Positions 1 to 5,677 of a stretch of 20,045 nucleotides of DNA are shown here, piece by piece. This stretch comes from Rhodoferax sp. Lineage in GTDB: Bacteria; Pseudomonadota; Gammaproteobacteria; Burkholderiales; Burkholderiaceae_C. A program made the translations under genes and the position numbers. The stretch covers positions 1-20,045 of the forward strand of contig JAQSDS010000393.1 in the NCBI GenBank assembly GCA_029946045.1, read 5' to 3'. The notes beneath the pieces are model-generated. The model saw nothing but the letters and a program-made list of their open reading frames with translations. It ran no database searches and was not told the DNA's origin. Within the stretch, counting starts at the first letter, position 1. Each line of letters opens with the position of its first letter.

Positions 1-18
1 CAACCAGGTGCCATCATC

Positions 19-834
19 ATGTCGCTTCATAGCAATCCTGGCGCTGCACACGACAGCGGGAGCAAAAATGGGGTGCAGTCACTGGAAATCGGAATGTCGA
101 TTTTGCGTGCCATCAGCAGCGGCCATCGCGCCATGATGCTCAAAGACATTGCCGCTGCCACCGACATGCCCGCAAGCAAGGTTCACCGCTACATCGTCAG
201 TCTGGTGCGTTCTGGACTGGTAGAGCAAGATCCAATGACCTCGCGCTACGACCTGGGGCCGTTTGCCCTGAGCCTGGGGCTGGTAGCAGTGGACCGGCTG
301 GACCGAGTCAAGCTCGGCTTGCAAGCCATTGCAGAGTTGCGCGACGAGATCAACCAAACCACCGCGCTGGCGGTGTGGAGCGACACCGGCCCGGTCATCA
401 TCCGGTCGTTGCGCCCCTACCGCCCCATCACCGTCAACGTGGTAACGGGTAGCGCCTTGCAACTGCTCACCTCGGCCAGCGGTCGCGTATTTACCGCCTG
501 GCTGCCTCACAGCATCACCGAGGCGTTGATCGGTCGTGAACGCGCCACCCTTGCACTACCCCCTGAGTTGCAAAGGAGTACCGGGATCGAAGCCATGCTG
601 GCTCAGGTGCGCGAGGATGGCGTTTCAATCGTGCAGGACCACCATTTACTGCCCGGTGTGGCCGCCGCTGGCGCTCCAGTGTTCAACTTCAAACATGAAA
701 TCACCCTGTCGTTGCTGGCCATTGGCGTCAAAAGCATGATTGACCTGTCACCAGCCGGCAAAGTGGTCACGGCCTTGAAGCGCAGCGCTGAAGACCTGTC
801 TTTGCGCCTGGGTCACACTTTAGAAGCGAAATAG
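19..834 (+). CDS. IclR-family transcriptional regulator
   Basis: A DNA-binding regulator of the IclR family, 271 residues, the usual length. A winged helix-turn-helix lies at about residues 20-80 (LKDIAAATDMPASKVHRYI contains the HTH). It is followed by the IclR effector-binding domain at about 85-265. IclR proteins often control aromatic-acid catabolic genes by sensing a pathway intermediate, but the ligand cannot be read from this sequence. The ATG at 19 has an AGGTG eight bases upstream. The frame stays open to the window edge, so a start further upstream cannot be excluded. The gene points towards the paa operon at 4800 but is separated from it by the cassette array. Whether it controls that operon or something to the left is unknown. 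Confidence 0.9.
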   Translation: MSLHSNPGAAHDSGSKNGVQSLEIGMSILRAISSGHRAMMLKDIAAATDMPASKVHRYIVSLVRSGLVEQDPMTSRYDLGPFALSLGLVAVDRLDRVKLGLQAIAELRDEINQTTALAVWSDTGPVIIRSLRPYRPITVNVVTGSALQLLTSASGRVFTAWLPHSITEALIGRERATLALPPELQRSTGIEAMLAQVREDGVSIVQDHHLLPGVAAAGAPVFNFKHEITLSLLAIGVKSMIDLSPAGKVVTALKRSAEDLSLRLGHTLEAK

Positions 835-849
835 GGCTTTAAACCCTAT
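831..849 (+). terminator. hairpin at the end of the IclR gene, possible weak terminator
   Basis: ATAGGG (831-836) and CCCTAT (844-849) are perfect inverted arms around a 7-base loop. The hairpin starts inside the stop codon of the regulator gene. There is no T-tract after it, so intrinsic termination is only possible, not shown. Confidence 0.35.
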
Positions 850-1391
850 GAAATTAGCGTTGACAGCTATGTTTGATGTATCCAGGAATGTCCAACTCAA
901 TGAGGGGCTAATGCTGATCAAGGCCAACCGCAAACTGCCTGAATTACGAGGAAGGCAAGCAGGACTGCCACAGTGAAATACTGAGCGACAAGCCTCACGA
1001 CTTCAAACTGACCAGTAATGTGTCACTCGCTGCGATCGTCAATTCATGGCAGCTAGTTGCCGGTCACGCCCCTCCTCGATACCGGTCATTGCGCCCATGC
1101 CAAAGGACAAACATTTCGCCCAGTACACGTAAGCCCCTTCGGTTCGTAGGCTATAGTGCAAATAACGAAGCGGCTAACGCACTTGGTCCATAAGGCGGGT
1201 TGATTGCAACAAGGGAGTACCGGGTTTCATGAAAAATTTATACCTGTGCGTTGGTACGGCATACAGGCTGCCAGCCCAATTTTCAAGGGGGTTTGGGGCG
1301 TTCTTCCAAAAAGATGTATCGGTGCGTCCCGGATGTATCAACCGGGTTTCGCCGTCTACATTACGTTAGCCGTCCATAGTCACTCGACCAT
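850..1391. other. intergenic region without a convincing gene
   Basis: No frame has both a credible start and coding character. One + frame is open from about 914 to 1193, but it lacks an early start codon and a ribosome site and resembles nothing I recognise; it could be decayed coding DNA. The 1204-1476 frame also lacks support. The only structured element is the GGCTAAC/GTTAGCC pair at 1172-1178 and 1365-1371, discussed separately. No integron integrase remnant was recognised on either strand. Confidence 0.5.
1365..1371 (+). repeat. possible integron core site (GTTAGCC) at the left edge of the cassette array
   Basis: GTTAGCC resembles an attC R' box (GTTRRRY), with one deviation. It sits 21 bases before the ATG of the next gene, the arrangement seen at cassette starts. 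An exact complement, GGCTAAC, lies at 1172-1178. The 200-base span is longer than a normal attC, and I see no matching L boxes inside it. It may be a decayed or composite site, or chance. Confidence 0.3.
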
Positions 1392-2162
1392 ATGCCCGTC
1401 ACCGGACTCTACATGGCCCACCGAGTACACCACTCGGCCATCCCGTATCAGAAGGCATTTGGCCAATACGTTATAGAAGACGTTGTGCCCGTCTTCTCCA
1501 ATTTGTCCGACAGAGCTAATGCAATTGCAGAACTGGAATTCAAACGTCTTGGCGAACAACCTGCCGGAGAGGACTGCGACGGCGATATGAGCGTCGCGGC
1601 AGAAGCTGCACAAGACAAAGGCCAAGTTTTCTACGACACGATGGTAGCTATTCGCCAAACGAGTTTGAACCTCTTTGCCGCTGGCCTGTTTCATATGCTT
1701 GAGCAGCAGTTGGCCGACCTCTGCCGGGACGGTGCTTTCGAGACAGCACCACTACGCGACACAAATCTCGGGATCGTGTCGGCCTGGTACCGAGATAATT
1801 TCAAGCTCGATCTATCCACCCTTTCCGCCTGGTCGAAGATCGAACAGCTTCGCTTACTTGCGAACTCGGTGAAGCATGGAGAAGGAAATTCAGCTGAACA
1901 GTTGCGCGCTATCCGTCCAGACCTATTTCAAAATCCAGATTTATCCGAATTCTTGCGAGATTTTCCTGGGATGTGTACCGCCCAGGCAGTGCGGCTACCG
2001 CTGGCAGGCGAAGATATTTTCGTTACCGCTGAGGTATTTTCGGAGTTCAGTGCGGCAGCGAATTCCTTGTTTGCTGAGATCGCCGATCATTTTGTCGCCC
2101 ATGAAGATGAGCACTATCTCGTGGGCGGCTCGGAACCAAAGGGGTCAGTGTCAGATGATTAA
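1392..2162 (+). CDS. cassette-associated hypothetical protein, 256 aa
   Basis: I do not recognise this protein. It is predicted mostly helical, acidic and soluble, with no signal peptide or membrane segment. Around residues 154-165 it has RLLANSVKHGEG, which resembles the asparagine-and-histidine helix seen in many HEPN-like and abortive-infection-type proteins. The R-to-H spacing is longer than the strict HEPN RNase motif, so this is only a hint. The ATG at 1392 follows the possible core site at 1365 by 21 bases. No strong Shine-Dalgarno is visible, so the start is uncertain (ATG at residue 8 is an alternative). The stop codon lies inside the GATTAAC box of the decayed attC candidate, as in intact cassettes. 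Confidence 0.65.
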   Translation: MPVTGLYMAHRVHHSAIPYQKAFGQYVIEDVVPVFSNLSDRANAIAELEFKRLGEQPAGEDCDGDMSVAAEAAQDKGQVFYDTMVAIRQTSLNLFAAGLFHMLEQQLADLCRDGAFETAPLRDTNLGIVSAWYRDNFKLDLSTLSAWSKIEQLRLLANSVKHGEGNSAEQLRAIRPDLFQNPDLSEFLRDFPGMCTAQAVRLPLAGEDIFVTAEVFSEFSAAANSLFAEIADHFVAHEDEHYLVGGSEPKGSVSDD

Positions 2163-2234
2163 CTTTCAAAGTTGAATAGTTTTTTTACATAAATAGGCGA
2201 CAGTGATCCTTTAACTGCATTGGTCGCATTAGCC
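2157..2234 (+). repeat. candidate decayed attC site
   Basis: The GATTAAC at 2157-2163 (R''-like, containing the stop of the preceding gene) pairs in position with ATTAGCC at 2228-2234 (R'-like, with the essential G of GTT changed to A). In between, AAGTTGAA and TTTAACT are imperfect inverted L-like boxes, and GCGAC (2197-2201) and GTCGC (2223-2227) form another short pair. Size and placement between two cassette genes fit an attC, but the boxes are degenerate, so it would probably be inactive. Confidence 0.3.
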
Positions 2235-2250
2235 GTATTCGAGGCATACC

Positions 2251-2757
2251 GTGATTAAAATGTTTTTCCTAAACTGGGCGTTACGCAAGTCCGAGGCGGA
2301 GATCAAATCGTTCTTGTCCATCTTCATCACGCTGAGCGCTTCGGAGGTCGGTAAAATTATCGGCATGGCAGCACTCATGCACTATCAGTACAGCCAGAAA
2401 GACCCAGAGTTCGAAGTTCAGTTGAATTCGATTAAAGGGGAGAACCGAGGCCCTATCAGCACACGGATTCTTGAACTCAGTAGACTTGTGTACGAGATGA
2501 ATCGCGGCGGCCGCCTTGAAGACGCTGCGTCAATGAACCTCTGGAGATTTACGTTTCGTTGCATGATGGACGACACGTTGCACCACCACGGAATAGCACT
2601 GTGGAAAACTGCCGAAAAAAGCTTTCCAGAGGCGCGGCTGTGGTTGGCTGCCCGGCTTGAAATCGCACACGAGTTAGAACTTCAGCCTGACACGACGAAC
2701 CTGAGATACGCGATAACGCTTTACAACTACATACCTCCGCAATTCCGTGACAGCTAA
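2251..2757 (+). CDS. cassette-encoded hypothetical protein, 168 aa
   Basis: I do not recognise this protein. It is predicted to be a soluble helical protein, with an amphipathic N-terminal stretch and a His-rich spot (DTLHHHG) near the middle. No catalytic motif is evident. The GTG at 2251 is preceded by GAGG six bases upstream, which favours it over the ATG at 2260. Its TAA stop (2755-2757) lies inside the first box of the attC at 2752-2817, the compact layout typical of integron cassettes, so this is the cargo of that cassette. Base composition is lower in GC than the operon downstream. Confidence 0.72.
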   Translation: MIKMFFLNWALRKSEAEIKSFLSIFITLSASEVGKIIGMAALMHYQYSQKDPEFEVQLNSIKGENRGPISTRILELSRLVYEMNRGGRLEDAASMNLWRFTFRCMMDDTLHHHGIALWKTAEKSFPEARLWLAARLEIAHELELQPDTTNLRYAITLYNYIPPQFRDS

Positions 2758-2817
2758 CTTTACATTCAACCCGACCTGCGCAAAAAGCCGCGCAGGCCGG
2801 TTAATTCCACGTTAGGC
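2752..2817 (+). repeat. attC recombination site 1 (66 bp)
   Basis: R'' AGCTAAC (2752-2758), 5-base spacer, L'' ATTCAACC, central stem CCTGCGC/GCGCAGG, L' GGTTAAT and R' GTTAGGC (2811-2817). L'' and L' pair except for one unpaired G on the L'' complement, the extrahelical base that orients integrase on a folded attC strand. This follows the canonical architecture closely. Confidence 0.9.
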
Positions 2818-2824
2818 AGCGCAA

Positions 2825-3085
2825 ATGTCTGAGCCGATATTTTGGGTATGGAACGGATGGGGAGTGCTTTTTACTGGCGTGATCGCCCTCTGGCTGTTCC
2901 TTCACATCCTGTTCACCGTGCGGTTTGGTTCTGGCACGCCTCTTCGAAATACGATTGCACTGGCATTGCCTATTGCGCTGGTGCTCACGTTCATTACATC
3001 TGGGTGGGTCGCGGGTCTGTTGGCGCTTCCGGTAGGCGCGACAGTCGGGCTCGTCTTCGCAAGGTTGCTTATACCGCGCCCTTAA
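2825..3085 (+). CDS. small cassette-encoded membrane protein, 86 aa
   Basis: A very hydrophobic protein with probably three membrane segments, at about residues 10-31, 42-60 and 62-80, and an arginine-proline end. I do not recognise the family. The ATG at 2825 begins eight bases after the R' box of attC 1, the normal position for a cassette gene. No clear Shine-Dalgarno is seen in the short leader, which is common in cassettes. It shares its cassette with the 79-aa gene at 3115; no attC lies between them, only a perfect palindrome at 3076-3091 that includes this gene's stop codon. Function unknown; small membrane cargo in cassettes is sometimes toxin- or defence-related, but nothing here shows that. 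Confidence 0.65.
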   Translation: MSEPIFWVWNGWGVLFTGVIALWLFLHILFTVRFGSGTPLRNTIALALPIALVLTFITSGWVAGLLALPVGATVGLVFARLLIPRP

Positions 3086-3091
3086 GGGCGC
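3076..3091. repeat. 16-bp perfect palindrome between two genes of one cassette
   Basis: GCGCCC TTAA GGGCGC is a perfect palindrome that spans the stop codon of the 86-aa gene. No T-tract follows. It could shape mRNA between the two cassette genes or mark an old fusion of two cassettes. Confidence 0.6.
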
Positions 3092-3114
3092 ACAATTGAG
3101 GAGGGGAAACGCAT

Positions 3115-3354
3115 ATGCAGAGGAAAGTGATACCTGAGGCCGAACTGCTTGCTTGGATGAACCGAGAACTCAACCAGAACACGGACTACAAGGACTGCCA
3201 GTTCACCTCGGTAACAAGGCTTGCCCAACATGACGACGTAGGCTGCAACTGGACGAGCCCGAACTTGAGGCGCAGCGGAGCACCCGTTGCGGTATGCCAG
3301 GCTATCGCTGCCGAGATCGCTGAGCATGCCAGGCAATCGTTCAACGTAGCGTAA
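3115..3354 (+). CDS. cassette-encoded hypothetical protein, 79 aa
   Basis: A small soluble protein with three cysteines (in KDCQF, GCNW and VCQAI) and an N-terminal helix (PEAELLAWMNREL). The overall pattern feels familiar from short hypothetical proteins of betaproteobacteria, but I cannot name a family or function. The start is well supported: GAGGAGGGG at 3098-3106 lies eight bases before the ATG, a far stronger ribosome site than that of its neighbour. It ends ten bases before attC 2, so it is the terminal gene of that cassette. Confidence 0.78.
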   Translation: MQRKVIPEAELLAWMNRELNQNTDYKDCQFTSVTRLAQHDDVGCNWTSPNLRRSGAPVAVCQAIAAEIAEHARQSFNVA

Positions 3355-3363
3355 TGATCCGTT

Positions 3364-3433
3364 GCCTAACCCTACGGTCAACACGGACGCTGCGCGATAA
3401 AGCCGCGCAGCTCCGGTTACCTCCACGTTGGGC
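3364..3433 (+). repeat. attC recombination site 2 (70 bp)
   Basis: R'' GCCTAAC (3364-3370), spacer, L'' GGTCAACACGG, stem CTGCGC/GCGCAG, L' CGGTTACC and R' GTTGGGC (3427-3433). GTCAAC pairs with GTTAC with one extrahelical G. The central part is nearly identical to that of attC 3. Confidence 0.9.
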
Positions 3434-3453
3434 CGCACTGGAAAGGAGTCGCG

Positions 3454-3693
3454 ATGGCGATCACATATAAGGGCTTTGAGCTCAAGCCCGCCGTTGAACA
3501 TCTGCGCGAGTCTGGGCTTTGGAGTGCGCGCGCGCTCATTACAAAACACAACGCGAACGAAGTAAGGCAGAAATTCGTTTCAGCCGCCAACACGTTTTCC
3601 GGCAAAGCAGAGGCTGAGCAACACAGTCTTGAGTTTGCCAAACAAGTGGTAGACGGCAATTGTCAGAACGCCACGATCGAAGATCTTCTGTAA
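3454..3693 (+). CDS. cassette-encoded hypothetical protein, 79 aa
   Basis: A small soluble protein. The N-terminal half looks beta-rich (ITYKGFELKP, then WSARALITKH) and the C-terminal half looks like a long helix with a glycine end (EAEQHSLEFAKQVVDG). This beta-then-helix layout recurs in short bacterial proteins of unknown function; I cannot assign a role. The ATG at 3454 has AAAGGAG at 3442-3448, a good ribosome site, and lies 20 bases after the R' box of attC 2. It is the first gene of its cassette. The second gene follows with no attC between them. Confidence 0.78.
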   Translation: MAITYKGFELKPAVEHLRESGLWSARALITKHNANEVRQKFVSAANTFSGKAEAEQHSLEFAKQVVDGNCQNATIEDLL

Positions 3694-3727
3694 CGTGCGC
3701 AGTGCCTCGGAATCTCTTGGGGGAGGT

Positions 3728-4075
3728 ATGAACTATAACGACAAGCTATTTCGAGACGACTTGACAGATGCAGAAATAAAGGACTTCAGTAGTGAAGAGT
3801 TGGCTCTCTGGGTTATTCGACCCAATCGGTCCGTTGCCGCAGAGGCAAAGACGTGGATGAAGGTTCGCGTTGCACTCCTAATTGCAGCAACGCTCTACTA
3901 CGCATACGCCTATCGCATGAATGGTGAGCAAAGCCCTCTCATCTTTCTCTTGTATTGCTACGAGTTCGCTTACTACACTGTCAGGAAAGAGAAAGCAGTT
4001 CTTGAGGACGCTCGAGCCCGAGAGGAATACCACCAGCGAGTGAAGAAACTCAGGCGCCGTCAATCTCGGGAATGA
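3728..4075 (+). CDS. cassette-encoded small membrane protein, 115 aa
   Basis: A protein with an acidic N-terminal region (about residues 1-40), two closely spaced hydrophobic segments (VALLIAATLYYAYAY and SPLIFLLYCYEFAYY), and a strongly basic, charged C-terminal tail ending KKLRRRQSRE, probably cytoplasmic. I do not recognise the family. The start is ambiguous. The ATG at 3728 has a GGGGGAGG directly upstream, but closer than usual. A GTG at 3695, two bases after the previous stop, would add 11 residues and couple translation to that gene, but it lacks a ribosome site. It ends 28 bases before attC 3 and shares a cassette with the 79-aa gene at 3454. Confidence 0.68.
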   Translation: MNYNDKLFRDDLTDAEIKDFSSEELALWVIRPNRSVAAEAKTWMKVRVALLIAATLYYAYAYRMNGEQSPLIFLLYCYEFAYYTVRKEKAVLEDARAREEYHQRVKKLRRRQSRE

Positions 4076-4102
4076 GGCCATGCGCATCCTCTTATACATG
4101 CG

Positions 4103-4172
4103 GTCCAACCCATCCATCCACCGGACGCTGCGCGATGAAACCGCGCAGCGCCGGTGATTTCAAACGTTAAAC
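4103..4172 (+). repeat. attC recombination site 3 (70 bp)
   Basis: R'' GTCCAAC (4103-4109), spacer, L'' CATCCACCGG, stem CGCTGCGCG/CGCGCAGCG, L' CCGGTGATT and R' GTTAAAC (4166-4172). CCACCGG pairs with CCGGTG plus a neighbouring extrahelical G. It is the last attC seen in the array. Confidence 0.9.
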
Positions 4173-4302
4173 TTGGGCCTGTCGCAGCCGATCGAAAGAC
4201 TGCTGTCCCTTCCGGGCTACGTCGGCTTTCGCAGCAAAACCGACAGTCACTTGACAACAAATTGCTCGCCTTCAAAGAGCAGCGACGACTCGACACGGCA
4301 GA

Positions 4303-4339
4303 GCGTTATATCAAGTGTGTCTCACGCTAGATATAACGC
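4303..4339. repeat. 10-bp inverted repeat with structured 17-base loop
   Basis: GCGTTATATC (4303-4312) and GATATAACGC (4330-4339) are perfect inverted arms. The loop contains a second short pairing, GTG/CAC. The arms read GTT first and AAC second, the reverse order of an attC, so this is not a cassette site. It could be an operator or an RNA hairpin; no T-tract follows. Confidence 0.5.
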
Positions 4340-4659
4340 CCTGGCAGCCTGCCGGACTTTCGACATCAAAGCCAGATTCGGTCCCAGCGCGGATAATTTT
4401 TTACCGGATTCCAGCCTCGTAACCCAGCAATGAGTCAAACAAACAGTGCTCACGAAGAGCGGCAAAGCCAAAAATAGACCACTGCGGCCACACCACCGCC
4501 GATTCCCATAAAAGCTGAAAATGTCTCTAGCCCTATTAGCAAAATCTTAGCAAGCTATATTTATCATAGCGTTTTCACCATTTTCAGCAATTCGCCTGAA
4601 AAACATCGACAGCCGAAGCCTGTCACTTTTCTCCGCGTTAAAAAATTTTCAAATATCGT

Positions 4660-4688
4660 TTGACAGAATTGATTCCTTAATACAGAAT
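4660..4688 (+). promoter_or_regulatory. sigma-70-type promoter candidate for the operon
   Basis: A perfect TTGACA (4660-4665) is followed after 17 bases by CAGAAT (4683-4688), four of six matches to TATAAT. It lies about 55 bases upstream of the leader ORF and in AT-rich DNA, the only good promoter seen before the long gene block. Confidence 0.5.
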
Positions 4689-4710
4689 ACACACCAATAA
4701 ATTAGCGAAC

Positions 4711-4726
4711 CTAAACAACGGTTTAG
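4711..4726. promoter_or_regulatory. perfect palindrome, probable operator
   Basis: CTAAAC AACG GTTTAG is a perfect inverted repeat with a 4-base centre. It lies roughly 22 bases after the -10 candidate, where a bound repressor could block transcription of the operon. TetR-type PaaR regulators of related bacteria and IclR proteins both use palindromes; which protein binds here is not readable from the sequence. Confidence 0.45.
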
Positions 4727-4743
4727 AAACCAGGAGACAACTA

Positions 4744-4800
4744 ATGCTTAAATGTTTAACTAGTTCCGCATTTCGAAACTTCGCCGACGGAGTCCTCTGA
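4744..4800 (+). CDS. short leader ORF (18 aa) coupled to livH
   Basis: An ATG with an excellent ribosome site (AGGAGA, 4732-4737, six bases upstream) opens an 18-residue frame, MLKCLTSSAFRNFADGVL. It ends in TGA at 4798-4800, and the A of that stop is the first base of the livH ATG (TGATG). The livH gene also has its own GGAG (4789-4792) inside the leader frame. The arrangement suggests translational coupling or a regulatory leader peptide. It could also be the relic of a lost upstream gene. I recognise no domain, and the peptide has no run of identical regulatory codons as in amino-acid attenuators. Confidence 0.45.
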   Translation: MLKCLTSSAFRNFADGVL

Positions 4801-5675
4801 TGCTGGCCGAATTTCTGCAATTTTTGTTTTCCGGCATCACCGTGGGTGCCACCTACGCGCTGGCCGCGTTGGGCTTCACGCTGATCTACAACGCCAGCAA
4901 CGTCATCAACTTTGCGCAGGGTGAGTTCATCATGCTCGGCGGCATGCTGGCGGTGTATTTCTCCCAAGCCGGCCTGCCGCTTCCCGCGGCATTGGCGCTG
5001 GCGATTCTGGTGCCCGCCATCGTTGGCGTGGTGCTTGAAAAGCTGGCCATTGAGCCGGTCAAGGGTGCCGAACCGGTCACGCTGATCATCATCACCATCG
5101 GCGCGTCGCTGGTGATTCGCGGCCTGATCCAGGTCTGGCTGGGCAAGAACACCTTCAGCCTGCCTGCCTTCTCGGGCGATGTCCCTTTGCAAATTCTGGG
5201 TGCCACGCTGATGCCGCAAAGCCTGTGGGTGCTGGGCGTGACCGCCATCGTGGTGGTGGTGCTGTGGTACTTCTTTAACCGCACCTTGCACGGCAAGGCG
5301 ATGCTGGCCACGTCTTACAACCGGGTGGCCGCAGAGCTGGTCGGCATCAACACCAACTGGGTGCTGTTTTTGAGTTTTGCCATGTCGGCGGCGTTGGGCG
5401 CACTGGGCGGTATTTTGGTGACACCGCTCACGCTGACCTCTTATGACGTGGGCATCATGCTGGGGCTCAAGGGTTTTGTGGCGGCCGTGGTGGGTGGTTT
5501 GGGCAACGGCCTGGGCGCTGTGCTGGGCGGCTTGCTGGTGGGCATTCTGGAAGCCATGGGCGCTGGTTACATCTCGTCGGCCTACAAGGATGCGATGCCG
5601 TTTGTGCTGATCCTGCTGATTTTGTTCTTTATGCCGCGCGGCCTGTTTGGCGGCAAATCTACCGACCGGGTCTGA
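4800..5675 (+). CDS. livH: branched-chain-type ABC transporter permease (LivH family)
   Basis: Inner-membrane permease of a branched-chain amino-acid-type (HAAT) ABC importer, 291 residues, usual size. About eight hydrophobic segments are visible. The family's hallmark N-terminal region (GATYALAALGFTLIYNASNVINFAQGE, seen in parts) and the C-terminal GGLGNGLGAVLGGLLVG stretch, near the coupling region that contacts the ATPases, are present. It pairs with the LivM-type permease that follows two bases downstream. In aromatic-degradation operons such transporters usually carry aromatic acids rather than leucine; that substrate is inferred from the neighbours. No gene for the periplasmic binding protein lies in the window. 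The start is fixed by the overlap with the leader ORF and by GGAG at 4789. Confidence 0.93.
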   Translation: MLAEFLQFLFSGITVGATYALAALGFTLIYNASNVINFAQGEFIMLGGMLAVYFSQAGLPLPAALALAILVPAIVGVVLEKLAIEPVKGAEPVTLIIITIGASLVIRGLIQVWLGKNTFSLPAFSGDVPLQILGATLMPQSLWVLGVTAIVVVVLWYFFNRTLHGKAMLATSYNRVAAELVGINTNWVLFLSFAMSAALGALGGILVTPLTLTSYDVGIMLGLKGFVAAVVGGLGNGLGAVLGGLLVGILEAMGAGYISSAYKDAMPFVLILLILFFMPRGLFGGKSTDRV

Positions 5676-5677
5676 GC

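Larger units (their letters stand above)
1366..4172 (+). mobile_element. integron gene-cassette array without integrase (CALIN-like)
   Basis: Short + strand genes are each followed by a 66-70 base folded site ending in a GTTRRRY core. Three attC sites are well formed (2752-2817, 3364-3433, 4103-4172) and one upstream boundary looks decayed (2157-2234). All attC sites face the same way, with cassette genes on the same strand, as expected when an integrase inserts at an attI to the left. Between the first cassette and the IclR gene there is neither an intI gene nor a recognisable attI. The DNA is visibly less GC-rich than the operon downstream, consistent with foreign origin. The left limit is uncertain; 2752-4172 is the secure part. 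Confidence 0.8.
4173..4743. other. AT-richer intergenic region upstream of the operon
   Basis: This stretch links the last attC to the aromatic-degradation operon. An open frame at 4173-4433 would need a TTG start with no ribosome site, is serine-rich and low in coding character, and I reject it. The region holds a long hairpin (4303-4339), then A/T-rich DNA, a promoter candidate and a palindrome just before the leader ORF. No attC closes a further cassette here. Confidence 0.6.

Noticed and set aside
914..1193. Open + frame in the intergenic region after the IclR gene
   Set aside because: No early start codon or ribosome site, and no family resemblance. It could be decayed coding DNA, but I cannot support a gene.
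1204..1476. 90-codon frame upstream of the first cassette gene
   Set aside because: It overlaps the better supported gene at 1392, has no ribosome site and no coding character.
2161..2187. AACTT-TCA-AAGTT hairpin with a T-run as an intrinsic terminator
   Set aside because: The stem is only five A/T-rich base pairs and the T-run is displaced by several bases.
1366..4172. CRISPR array
   Set aside because: The repeated elements are only three, 66-70 bases long, self-folding, diverged and separated by genes; they are attC sites, not CRISPR repeats.
4303..4339. Inverted repeat as a fourth attC
   Set aside because: The arms are in the order GTT then AAC, opposite to attC, and no L boxes are present.
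4173..4433. 86-codon frame after the last attC
   Set aside because: It needs a TTG start without a ribosome site, is serine-rich with no recognisable pattern, and no attC follows to close a cassette.
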